NCBI RefSeq assembly: GCF_030518155.1
Contig: NZ_JAULRU010000418.1
Coordinates: 124,001 to 188,000, forward strand
Source: Gilvimarinus gilvus
GTDB taxonomy: Bacteria; Pseudomonadota; Gammaproteobacteria; Pseudomonadales; Cellvibrionaceae
Length of the DNA stretch: 64,000 nt
Direction of reading: 5' to 3'
The notes beneath the pieces were generated by a model. The model was given only the letters and a program-made list of their open reading frames with translations, had not been told where the DNA came from and ran no database searches. This document shows positions 10,746 to 16,811 of the stretch, piece after piece. The translations under genes were made by a program, and so were the position numbers. Each line of letters starts with the position of its first letter. Position 1 is the stretch's first letter.

Positions 10746-10830
10746 CTTTAGTTGCAAGATATCGACATATTTCTCGCTTTAGTTGTAAATTGCAGACTTT
10801 GGTTGCAAATATTTCCACTTTTGGTTGTTC
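10746..10830. repeat. Iteron-like cluster of CTTTRGTTGYAA motifs
   Basis: Four direct copies of a motif near CTTTAGTTGCAA start at 10746, 10777, 10797 and 10818 (the last degenerate), spaced 31, 20 and 21 bp, roughly whole or half turns of the helix. Such spacing suits a DNA-binding protein array, for example an initiator or repressor. The cluster ends about 45 bp left of the first dif-like site. An open frame on the minus strand (10552-10836) runs through it but has only a TTG start and no recognisable product. What binds here is unknown. Confidence 0.5.
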
Positions 10831-10873
10831 GATCAACTATCCCATGATGAATATTGCGACAATACCGAACACT

Positions 10874-10902
10874 AATGCGCATAATTGAGGCTTATGTTTA
10901 GG
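10874..10902 (+). other. dif-like site (left junction), XerC/XerD arms
   Basis: Left arm AATGCGCATAA (10874-10884) matches 9 of 11 positions of the E. coli dif XerC arm; a 7-bp centre TTGAGGC follows; right arm TTATGTTTAGG (10892-10902) matches 8 of 11 of the XerD arm. A degenerate centre and XerD arm are what integration by XerC-mediated strand exchange would leave at the left end of an element, with the chromosomal XerC arm retained. Confidence 0.75.
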
Positions 10903-11025
10903 CTGGGGCCGCGATGGAAAATGGCCTTGTGCCCTCCAGAGCGGCACCAGTCGCGATTTGCAGCCGTGCATACTGGCGAAGCCTTGCACGGTGAAAAATT
11001 GAACATAGGCCACATTATGCGAGGC
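10874..11025. other. Inverted pair of dif-like sites, possible folded attP of a filamentous phage
   Basis: A second dif-like site lies in inverted orientation at 10998-11025: read on the minus strand it has arm GCCTCGCATAA (8/11), centre TGTGGC and arm CTATGTTCAAT (9/11). The two sites are separated by 95 bp that contain a further inverted repeat (CCGTGC 10964-10969 with GCACGG 10986-10991), so the single strand can fold into a forked hairpin bringing XerC and XerD arms together. This is the architecture known for the CTXphi attP(+), which is recombined as folded single-stranded DNA. Activity here is inferred. Confidence 0.65.
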
Positions 11026-11298
11026 TTGACGGCTTCGCAGTCATAGCCGGCAGTCTGGGTAGCTACCTCACCACTGATTAACCTGTTTTACGATCTTTCC
11101 GCACTCACAGGCCTGATTCAGCAATGCCCACAGGCACCCCGTTAGCACGTCAGGGGCGCTCTTAGCCCCTTACGGGCTGTATCGGGGTCTAGCCCCTGAA
11201 TAGGGGCGTAGATTGCGTACACGCCAGACTATCAGCTAATGACAGCTGGGTAGCGCCATGTGCGACGCAGGAGCACAGGCGCATCCAGCCGGAATTCT

Positions 11299-11341
11299 AA
11301 CGGTCACTAGTAACACCGTTACAAAGTCCCATGGGTGGTAC
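11299..11341 (+). repeat. Double-hairpin unit (isolated copy)
   Basis: Stem AACGGT/ACCGTT around a 10-base loop (CACTAGTAAC), linker ACAAA, then stem GTCCCA/TGGTAC (one mismatch) with tetraloop TGGG. A 32-bp stretch (11307-11338) is repeated with one change at 12426-12457. See the array at 12292-12518. Confidence 0.65.
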
Positions 11342-11495
11342 TCGCCAAACTTACGCGATTCTAAAGTCTTGATTTCTAAAGACATTATTTTTTGCTTGTT
11401 TTCTTCACATTCCTGATTAATACTTACTGTGTAAGTATTAAATACTTACATATAATTTACTCTGTACTTTAAATGTATATTAATAGGTGCTTTTC

Positions 11496-11810
11496 ATGGG
11501 TCCGGGTGCGCTTAAGGAAACTGTTAAATGGCAGAAGGCAAAGATCGACGAACTGGAGGCTGAGATTGAGTCTCTAAAGTCTCCCTCACAACCACCTGCC
11601 GATGTTACCTTTATCGAATCTCTTCGCTCGCCGAATGTAAGTAATTCTACGCCTGAGGATTTTTTGGCTGACAATACTACGTTCAATTTTCGTCTTAATG
11701 AGGCGTTAAAAAGCGAGTTTTCAGAGCTTTGTCGAAGGGAACATTTAAGTGCTGGTTCTGCACTCAAGCGTTACATGACCGAGTGTGTTCGCTTCGGCAT
11801 GATTAAGTGA
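11496..11810 (+). CDS. Coiled-coil plus ribbon-helix-helix-type small DNA-binding protein
   Basis: A 104-residue protein from ATG 11496 (an in-frame GTG lies 9 bases upstream; AGG precedes the ATG by about 9). Residues 8-35 are a heptad-like helix (KIDELEAEIESL). The C-terminal 45 residues (TTFNFRLNEALKSEF through SAGSALKRYM) have the strand-helix-helix pattern of Arc/CopG/MetJ-type proteins. It probably dimerises and binds DNA, perhaps as copy-number or transcriptional regulator of the element. It is the first gene after the folded attP-like region. The RHH assignment is by pattern, not a family match. Confidence 0.65.
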   Translation: MGPGALKETVKWQKAKIDELEAEIESLKSPSQPPADVTFIESLRSPNVSNSTPEDFLADNTTFNFRLNEALKSEFSELCRREHLSAGSALKRYMTECVRFGMIK

Positions 11811-11825
11811 TTTATTGTTTTTAAA

Positions 11826-11863
11826 AGCCGCCGGGGCAGGGTGTCGTTACCACCCTCCCGGCT
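11826..11863 (+). other. GC-rich intergenic hairpin
   Basis: AGGGTG/CACCCT closes a 7-base loop (11844-11850), extended outward by GGG/CC and AGCCG/CGGCT. It sits between the RHH gene and the ribosome-binding site of the next gene. No T-run follows, so it is not a standard intrinsic terminator; it could be an attenuator or a single-strand DNA structure. Confidence 0.5.
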
Positions 11864-11892
11864 AATCACAACTGACTGATAAGGAGTCAATT

Positions 11893-12132
11893 ATGACTAT
11901 TCTTAATTCTACCGACATTCAAGCTAAATTCCTTTCTTTGTTGTCTCAACATTATGAATTTTATTGCTTAGATCCAATTAACCCCATGATGTCTAACCTG
12001 GGGAATAAGTATGTGGTTTCTGTTGTTTTTGATCTCGATGGCTTTCCTCAATTAGGCCTTTCTGACACTTTAGAAACAGATGCCATAGATTATTATCATT
12101 TCAATAAGCTGCTCATGCTTCCCGTTCACTGA
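11893..12132 (+). CDS. Hypothetical protein, 79 aa
   Basis: ATG 11893 is preceded by AAGGAG at a good distance, so translation is likely. The product is small, acidic and soluble (MTILNSTDIQAKF..., KYVVSVVFDLDGFPQLG). No domain is recognised. It follows the RHH gene by 82 bases and probably shares its transcript. It lies inside the dif-integrated element. Confidence 0.55.
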   Translation: MTILNSTDIQAKFLSLLSQHYEFYCLDPINPMMSNLGNKYVVSVVFDLDGFPQLGLSDTLETDAIDYYHFNKLLMLPVH

Positions 12133-12146
12133 TTTTTTTGCCGCTT

Positions 12147-12190
12147 GCCATGTTCCCATCGCGCAGCAATGCAAGCGCAGGGAGCATGGC
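12147..12190. other. Large hairpin/cruciform
   Basis: GCCATGTTCCC (12147-12157) pairs with GGGAGCATGGC (12180-12190): eleven pairs including one G-T, with an inner CGC/GCG pair set and an outer CCG/CGG. No T-run follows on either strand. It lies in non-coding DNA (12133-12527) and is a candidate single-strand DNA signal such as an origin or packaging hairpin. Confidence 0.55.
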
Positions 12191-12254
12191 TGTCGGCGCC
12201 CAATCTTTTCGCGTTACGTTACCAGCAATTCCTTCCGATTACTTAAGGCCCCTG

Positions 12255-12285
12255 ACTGCGCATAATTGGTTGGCTTATGTGCAAA
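12255..12285 (+). other. Internal dif-like site
   Basis: Left arm ACTGCGCATAA (12255-12265, 9/11 to the XerC arm), a 9-bp centre TTGGTTGGC, and right arm TTATGTGCAAA (12275-12285, 8/11 to the XerD arm). Same orientation as the left site and as dif. Direct dif-like sites with divergent centres are typical junctions between tandem Xer-integrated elements. No inverted partner was found close by. Confidence 0.6.
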
Positions 12286-12291
12286 GCTGGC

Positions 12292-12518
12292 CCGCCTGCA
12301 CTTATGACAGGCGGACTTTAGTATGGTATCCCATACTTGGCTCGGCGGCTGGCGGGGTGGTACCGGTACTTAGTATCACCGGTACTTAGTCCCCCGTGGG
12401 GGAATTTAGGGGAAATCAACGGTACCTAGTAACACCGTTACAAAGTCCCATAGGTGGGACAGAATCACCAAATCCGTGTCACCTATGACACACGGACTTT
12501 AATCCGGTTTCCCGGACT
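12292..12518 (+). repeat. Array of four double-hairpin units with compensating stem changes
   Basis: Units: 12292-12337 (stems CCGCCTG/CAGGCGG and AGTATGG/CCATACT), 12360-12403 (GTACCGGT/ACCGGTAC and TCCCC/GGGGA), 12418-12460 (AACGGT/ACCGTT and GTCCCA/TGGGAC), 12474-12518 (CCGTGT/ACACGG and TCCGG/CCGGA). First loops are alike (CACTTATGA, ACTTAGTATC, ACCTAGTAAC, CACCTATGA), linkers are ACTTT, ACTTA or ACAAA, and second loops are four bases. Stems differ in sequence but remain paired, which suggests selection for structure. Function unknown; not an integron attC or CRISPR pattern. Confidence 0.65.
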
Positions 12519-12527
12519 AATTCCACT

Positions 12528-12932
12528 CTATTGCTGTTCTGAGCTAAGCTCTTCAGTTTTCCCTGTTAGTCTGTTTAACCCCAAAAATGACTTGCTGGCC
12601 TCTCCAATCAAGTCTTGCATGCTGATGGCTATGCAGTACCTGTCGATGACCTTCAGCAGAACCTGCTTGTCGACGTCCGGAAGCTGTTGAGCCCTTTCTA
12701 GGGCCATCTCCATTAGCCCGTCCAAATTTGTCTTCTTAACATCATTGAGAAGGGCGTTTGGGCTACAGCCAAATGCCTCCATAAGCTTGTAAAGAGTATC
12801 CAGCTTCGGATCTGCCTCATTCCTTTCCAGCTTCGATATTTGTCCTACTCGAATACCCGCCTTGTCCGCCAGATCGCCCTGCGTCCACCCCGCATCCCTT
12901 CTCAAGCGCTTAATATTTTCGCCTAGAGCCAC
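12528..12932 (-). CDS. Cro/CI-type HTH repressor of the satellite element (RstR-like position)
   Basis: I choose GTG at 12932 because GAGGGG lies six bases upstream; an ATG at 12962 would sit inside the palindrome at 12946-12967. The 134-residue protein has an N-terminal XRE helix-turn-helix (about residues 5-60: NIKRLRRDAGWTQGDLADKAGIRVGQISKLER) and a helical C-terminus. Transcribed divergently from the replication initiator, as rstR is from rstA in CTXphi/RS1, so it probably represses initiator transcription and gives immunity to related phages. That role is inferred from arrangement. Confidence 0.85.
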   Translation of the reverse strand: MALGENIKRLRRDAGWTQGDLADKAGIRVGQISKLERNEADPKLDTLYKLMEAFGCSPNALLNDVKKTNLDGLMEMALERAQQLPDVDKQVLLKVIDRYCIAISMQDLIGEASKSFLGLNRLTGKTEELSSEQQ

Positions 12933-12945
12933 ATTAAACCCCTCA

Positions 12946-12967
12946 TATTCATGTTGCAGCATGAATA
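12946..12967. promoter_or_regulatory. Palindromic operator candidate
   Basis: Perfect inverted repeat TATTCATG (12946-12953) and CATGAATA (12960-12967) with a 6-bp spacer, immediately upstream of the chosen repressor start and in the divergent region leading to the initiator gene. Probable binding site of the repressor. Confidence 0.5.
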
Positions 12968-13057
12968 ATAACCCCTTATAGTTCGTCATATGATTGAAAA
13001 TCATTCTACAGGATTAGTTGAATACATCCTCTAGAGATATTGACAGGGTTTTAGGGG

Positions 13058-14116
13058 TTGGCCATTTTGTCGGCATTTGATATCAAAAAGGAGTATTTGC
13101 ACGCCGGCATGATCGACTGGCTTACGCTTCGTCTCGATCTCTCCCACCTCCCTGAACCTATTGCCCGCAAGCTTCAAGCAGCGAACTCTAAGATCTTCAA
13201 AGTAAACGCAGTTACTGGTGATATCGATTGGGAGACATACGCTTGGGAATCAGTTAAATCTGACACACACCAAATATGCTTTAGGGTAGGGGGCGGCCTT
13301 CAAATACAAGGAAGTCCAGCACGGTTAGGCCTCCCCAATAATGCCTTTGGCTCACTCGATATACAGTACTGCGCCACCAAGATGATAGATTTTGCCAAGC
13401 TTCATTTTGATCTTGAGTCGCTACCTCCCTTGAAGCTCTGGACATGCTCGAGAATCGACGTCACCAGAAACTATTTAATGCAGTCAGGCTCTGAGGCCAA
13501 GCAGGCACTTGCTTACTTAAAGCAAGCTCCAGAAGGTCGACAAAAACATAGCTTTGAATCTCAAGGGCTTTATATTGGAAAAGGCTCAAGCTTGCACAAA
13601 GGGAAAATATACTTAAAAGGCCAAGACGCCAAACGATGCAAAAAAAGTGGTAGAGCAGAATATACTGAAGACCAAATTAAAAAATCTGAAAGATTATTGA
13701 GAGCTGAATACACATTAAATAGACACATTCTTAATAGATTTAAAAAGTCGGGCATTCTCTGGCATCAACTAAACCCTCAAATACTTCTAGAGATGCATGA
13801 AAACTACTTTAAGGAATACTTTAGTGTTATAGAGGTTACCGATATGGGCGATATACTCGAAAAACTGTTAAAGACGGCACCAACCGAAGGGCGAGCAAAA
13901 TCCGCATACGATTGTTACGTAAGAATACGCATGATCGGCTATGAGCAAGCCAAAGAGTCTTATAGTAAAACCTGTTGGTATAGGCACTTATCATTCTTAA
14001 AAAATGCTGGCCTCACTAGGTCAGATCTTCAGGCAATCAACGTTATTCCTTTAAGAAAACGCTCTATAGAAGTGTCTTACCCAGTTCGCTACTGGGATGA
14101 CATATCCGCAGCTTAG
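13058..14116 (+). CDS. Filamentous-phage gene II / RstA / Cri-type rolling-circle replication initiator
   Basis: Up to 352 residues. The conserved start is MIDWLTLRLDL at ATG 13109; upstream TTG codons at 13058 or 13067 are also possible (AGGGG precedes them). Features seen: GGGLQIQGSPARLGLPNNAFGS, the counterpart of the QGNPAKFLQGHN-like motif of inovirus initiators, SRIDVTRNYL in the middle, and YLKGQD. This fits the Phage_CRI/Phage_X gene-II family that nicks the plus origin for rolling-circle replication. AT-richer than its chromosomal neighbours. The following gene begins two bases after its stop, so they are coupled. Confidence 0.85.
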   Translation: MAILSAFDIKKEYLHAGMIDWLTLRLDLSHLPEPIARKLQAANSKIFKVNAVTGDIDWETYAWESVKSDTHQICFRVGGGLQIQGSPARLGLPNNAFGSLDIQYCATKMIDFAKLHFDLESLPPLKLWTCSRIDVTRNYLMQSGSEAKQALAYLKQAPEGRQKHSFESQGLYIGKGSSLHKGKIYLKGQDAKRCKKSGRAEYTEDQIKKSERLLRAEYTLNRHILNRFKKSGILWHQLNPQILLEMHENYFKEYFSVIEVTDMGDILEKLLKTAPTEGRAKSAYDCYVRIRMIGYEQAKESYSKTCWYRHLSFLKNAGLTRSDLQAINVIPLRKRSIEVSYPVRYWDDISAA

Positions 14117-14118
14117 TC

Positions 14119-14484
14119 GTGGTTACCAAGTACGTAAGAAGGCATTTATACAAGCTCGATGATATTTATGAGCACCACAGGAAGGATAAGAAAAACCACT
14201 TTGCGCCTATGTTTTTTGCTGTTGTCAATGATTACATGGAATACTGGCGAGAGCTTGAAGATCAAGGTTTTTATGGTTTAGCGAATCACGAAAAAGACGA
14301 GCTTTATTTTTACTTTAACGAAAAGCTTCTTGATATCGCTCGCGCACATTTAGATCTTTACTGGCTAATCTTTGACTATGATGAGCAGCCAATTTATCGA
14401 GACGGTAGGGAGCCTGAGCCATTCTGGAGGACAGGGAAGGTTCAAACCAAACGACGAATAAAAAAACGCGCACTCATGGATTAA
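14119..14484 (+). CDS. Hypothetical protein downstream of phage initiator
   Basis: GTG at 14119 lies two bases after the initiator stop, indicating translational coupling. The 121-residue product is highly charged, rich in Tyr/Asp/Glu/Lys (DDIYEHHRKDKKNHFAP, YWLIFDYDEQP), with a basic tail (KRRIKKRA). No signal peptide or membrane segment. By position it corresponds to rstB in RS1, whose product binds single-stranded DNA, but I see no sequence resemblance; function unknown. Confidence 0.6.
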   Translation: MVTKYVRRHLYKLDDIYEHHRKDKKNHFAPMFFAVVNDYMEYWRELEDQGFYGLANHEKDELYFYFNEKLLDIARAHLDLYWLIFDYDEQPIYRDGREPEPFWRTGKVQTKRRIKKRALMD

Positions 14485-14493
14485 GGGGTTAAT

Positions 14494-14730
14494 ATGGAAA
14501 CCAAGCTTCAAGAACTCTACAGCCTGTTTTTAGAATATCAAGAGCTGGCCGACCTCATCCCAATGGACTATCCGGGCAGCCGTATGCTTCCTAGACTTAA
14601 TAAAGATCTTGCTCGTCTATCAATCGAATTGCTTACGATCAATGAGTCACAGCCTCAGTTCGAGGGCGGCAGTCAGCGCCGCACCGCGGTCGCGACGACG
14701 CCCCGAATCGAGGCTGTGAATAAGCCATAA
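14494..14730 (+). CDS. Hypothetical protein, 78 aa, containing a strong DNA hairpin in its 3' part
   Basis: ATG 14494 follows AAGGGG at about 8 bases. The first 50 residues form a helical, leucine-rich segment (LQELYSLFLEYQELADLI); the last 25 are low-complexity Arg/Thr/Ala encoded by unusually GC-rich DNA that forms the hairpin at 14648-14718. The hairpin, not the peptide, may dictate that part. Third gene of the initiator operon. Confidence 0.5.
   Translation: METKLQELYSLFLEYQELADLIPMDYPGSRMLPRLNKDLARLSIELLTINESQPQFEGGSQRRTAVATTPRIEAVNKP
14648..14718. other. GC-rich long hairpin inside coding sequence
   Basis: Base stem CACAGCCTC (14648-14656) pairs perfectly with GAGGCTGTG (14710-14718); TTCG/CGAA and GG/CC pairs continue inside, and the GC-rich interior can form further stems. 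Candidate phage replication origin, packaging signal or other single-strand DNA structure. Confidence 0.55.
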
Positions 14731-14760
14731 CGTAACGCAAAAACACATAAGGCCACAGCA

Positions 14761-15054
14761 ATGATCGACAACAAAGATACACAGACCAAAGACGCCTTTG
14801 CTGCTTCTCGTCGCGGCCGCCCAGCATTGGGCAAAGCTAAATCTTCTGCCGAGCGAAAACGCCATCAAAGGGCCAAAGCAAAACACGCTGTTCGTGCGTC
14901 GATCTTTGGCCCTGCATCGATCGCCACGATCTCATTGACGTCTTTGCATCACGAGCTGGCATCTGCCGTTCGTTATGGTGATGTTGATGTGGTCCGTTCA
15001 ATCTCTCAGGAGCTTGAACGGCGAACCATTATTAATCGTGACAGTCACGATTAA
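14761..15054 (+). CDS. Small basic protein, possible DNA-binding
   Basis: A 97-residue protein from ATG 14761. It has an Arg/Lys-rich region (GRPALGKAKSSAERKRHQRAKAK), reminiscent of an uncharacterised motif found in small plasmid and phage proteins, then a helical C-terminus (HHELASAVRYGDVDVV). Probably nucleic-acid binding. Last gene of the initiator operon; its stop lies within an 11-bp inverted repeat. Confidence 0.55.
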   Translation: MIDNKDTQTKDAFAASRRGRPALGKAKSSAERKRHQRAKAKHAVRASIFGPASIATISLTSLHHELASAVRYGDVDVVRSISQELERRTIINRDSHD

Positions 15055-15088
15055 TATGCTGGCACGAACCAAAGCCGCCAAGGCGGCT
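15031..15088 (+). terminator. Two consecutive hairpins at the end of the element operon
   Basis: ATTAATCGTGA (15031-15041) and TCACGATTAAT (15045-15055) form a perfect inverted repeat with a 3-base loop that includes the stop codon; AGCCGCC/GGCGGCT (15073-15088) with a 2-base loop follows. There is no T-run, so termination is only suggested. Confidence 0.4.
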
Positions 15089-15399
15089 AACAGGCGGCAC
15101 GGATTAGCCTGGCAGAGCGCTGATCTCTGACCGCCGATACCTCGACCACATAGCCAGCTTAGAGCTATCTAGCCCAAGACCTCGATTAATCAGGCGTATA
15201 GTCGTCAATCCGCGTCTACAGCGCCAACCGTCAAAACAAGCCAGCTCGCGGCCTAGACAACCAAATACAGCCTTATGGCGATCACGTGCGGTGGCATGCT
15301 GGATTATGGGCGTCTGCCGATGGATTACGTCAGGAGGCCGCGCTGCGCAGCTATGCAAGCGGAAGCGGCCCGACTGACGGCATCCGAGCTAAACCTACA
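15089..15399. other. Non-coding right end of the satellite element
   Basis: About 310 bases with no convincing gene; the short frames have poor starts and unlikely composition. It contains a CAGGC/GCCTG inverted repeat near 15091-15111 and ends at dif. Probably phage intergenic or right-end sequence. Confidence 0.5.
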
Positions 15400-15427
15400 T
15401 ATGCGCATAATGTATATTATGTTAAAT
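15400..15427 (+). other. dif: Chromosomal dif site (XerC/XerD resolution site)
   Basis: Left arm TATGCGCATAA, centre TGTATA and right arm TTATGTTAAAT match E. coli dif at 26 of 28 positions; only the first two bases differ. dif resolves chromosome dimers with XerCD and FtsK at the terminus and is the attachment site of many filamentous phages and satellites. Here it forms the right boundary of the element, as expected when integration regenerates a functional site. It lies 46 bases from the glycosyltransferase stop codon. Confidence 0.95.
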
Positions 15428-15473
15428 GGAAGCTTGGTTTAAAACGGGCATTTCTCCCTATTAAAACAAGGCA

Positions 15474-16811
15474 TTAGTCGTTAGCAACTTCAAGCTGTGT
15501 GCTAGCAGGCCCTGAATTTCTGCTGCCTGCGCCCACTAACTCTTCAACCAAATCCACAGCATACTCAACTCCACCTTCGGCCAATATAAGTCGCGATATT
15601 TTCTCGGCATTGATTTTGTATGCTCTATTCTCTATTAAATCACTCAGGGCTATTCCAAAATTTTTTCTTTGTATTTTGGTCTGTTTTAACGGAGGTGGGC
15701 CAAGTTTCATGCGATGTACCAATTTACCCCAAAAGGGTTGGTCACCAAATATAGGACAGATTAGCGTTGGTTTACCCGCCCTTAGGCCTGCCGCCAAAGT
15801 ACCTGCGCCACCATGATGTACAATGGCCCGTACCTTCGGGAATATCCAGTCGTGCGGTAGAGACTCCACAGTATAGATGTTCGAAGATTGATCAGTACAT
15901 TGTAAACCTCCCCAGCCAGTCGCCAACACAGCTCGTATATTTAGCTGCCCCAATACGTCGACGATAATGCTAGTAAGTTCACTGGCTTCTGCCAAAGCCA
16001 TACTGCCAAAACCAATATATACTGGAGGGTTTTCATGCTCTAAGAACTTTACTAGGCTAGCAGGAGGTGTCCAAGAGTTCTTTTGATCCAAAAACCAGAA
16101 GCCGGTTGTGATAACCGATGAGGCATAATCTGTCGGTTGAGGGCATAGTTCACCACTATAAGCGTTTAATACAGCTAACGTTCTTTTGCTTTTTTTACTG
16201 GATAGATCCAGCCCAGTATACGCAGGCTTCATATCATTCTGCGCCCTCCAGTCTTTAATGTGCTTCCCCCCAAATAGACCACCTAGCAACTCGACCAGCT
16301 GGTAGGTAAGCAAGTTGTACCGCGTACCCATAAACTGCATAGGGGGAAACCCCAAGGCTGGAAACTCGTTTGTTGGGATATGCTGAGGAAAGAGAGGAGC
16401 CGCAATAGAGGGTATGTCCAATTTTTCGGTAAAGTGGCAAGCGAAGTACGCCTTGGGTGAATAGATGATGGTGTCAAACTGTGAAGACTTAGCGGCCTCC
16501 CAACTATCTCGCACAATGTCTTGTTGTATCGGCCCTATTCTTCTAGCGACATTGAACGCAACCTTCAAGAACCCCCAGATATTGGACAGGTTTTCAAGAG
16601 AGCGACGCCCTGTCGCAGAGTTGATGAGCCCTGTCATTTGATCATTCATATACCGGTATTGAACACCATTACTCTCAATAAGTACCTTGAATGTCTCGCC
16701 CGTACATATTGTTGCCGCATGACCTTTCTTGATGAACCCCCGGGCCAAGGCAACATAAGGAGCTACATCCCCTAGTGAACCATAAGTAATAATCAATATA
16801 TTCAATGCCAT
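15474..16811 (-). CDS. MGT-type UDP-glycosyltransferase (GT1, YjiC/sterol-glucosyltransferase-like)
   Basis: 445 residues, typical length for the family. The N-terminal Rossmann half starts MALNILIITYGSLGDVAPYVALA, matching the GDVxP acceptor-domain motif; the C-terminal half has the GFGSM motif and the nucleotide-sugar signature IVHHGGAGTLAAGLRAGKP, then PIFGDQPFWG. Transfers a sugar from a nucleotide donor to a lipophilic acceptor; the acceptor cannot be told. No signal peptide, so cytoplasmic or membrane-peripheral. Monocistronic, and its 3' end lies next to dif. Confidence 0.9.
   Translation of the reverse strand: MALNILIITYGSLGDVAPYVALARGFIKKGHAATICTGETFKVLIESNGVQYRYMNDQMTGLINSATGRRSLENLSNIWGFLKVAFNVARRIGPIQQDIVRDSWEAAKSSQFDTIIYSPKAYFACHFTEKLDIPSIAAPLFPQHIPTNEFPALGFPPMQFMGTRYNLLTYQLVELLGGLFGGKHIKDWRAQNDMKPAYTGLDLSSKKSKRTLAVLNAYSGELCPQPTDYASSVITTGFWFLDQKNSWTPPASLVKFLEHENPPVYIGFGSMALAEASELTSIIVDVLGQLNIRAVLATGWGGLQCTDQSSNIYTVESLPHDWIFPKVRAIVHHGGAGTLAAGLRAGKPTLICPIFGDQPFWGKLVHRMKLGPPPLKQTKIQRKNFGIALSDLIENRAYKINAEKISRLILAEGGVEYAVDLVEELVGAGSRNSGPASTQLEVAND

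Larger units (their letters stand above)
10885..15410. mobile_element. Xer-dependent inovirus-type satellite element(s) integrated at dif
   Basis: About 4.5 kb bounded by a dif-like site on the left (strand exchange expected after 10884) and by canonical dif on the right (exchange expected after 15410). Content: RHH protein, small protein, divergent repressor and gene-II/RstA-like initiator, three small genes, and several strong hairpins. The repressor-initiator arrangement matches the RS1 satellite of CTXphi and the Cri gene of TLC-type satellites. Neither coat, minor coat, Zot-like ATPase nor secretin is visible, so it would depend on a helper for virions. A third dif-like site at 12255-12285 may divide it into two tandem elements (10885-12265 and 12266-15410). 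Confidence 0.75.

Noticed and set aside
10552-10836. Open frame of 94 codons on the minus strand
   Set aside because: TTG start, no clear ribosome-binding site, no recognisable product, and it runs through the iteron-like repeats; treated as non-coding.
12138-12389. Open frame across the hairpin array
   Set aside because: TTG start, composition dictated by inverted repeats, and it runs through the dif-like site; the structure explains the region better than coding.
12292-12518. Integron attC array or CRISPR
   Set aside because: No integrase or Cas gene, no R'/R'' boxes, no uniform spacers; stems vary in sequence with compensation, unlike either.
15104-15358. Open frame on the minus strand near dif
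   Set aside because: Unlikely amino-acid composition and no start context; considered non-coding phage end.
10885-15410. Complete inovirus prophage
   Set aside because: No major or minor coat, Zot-like ATPase or secretin gene was found; only replication and regulation genes are present.
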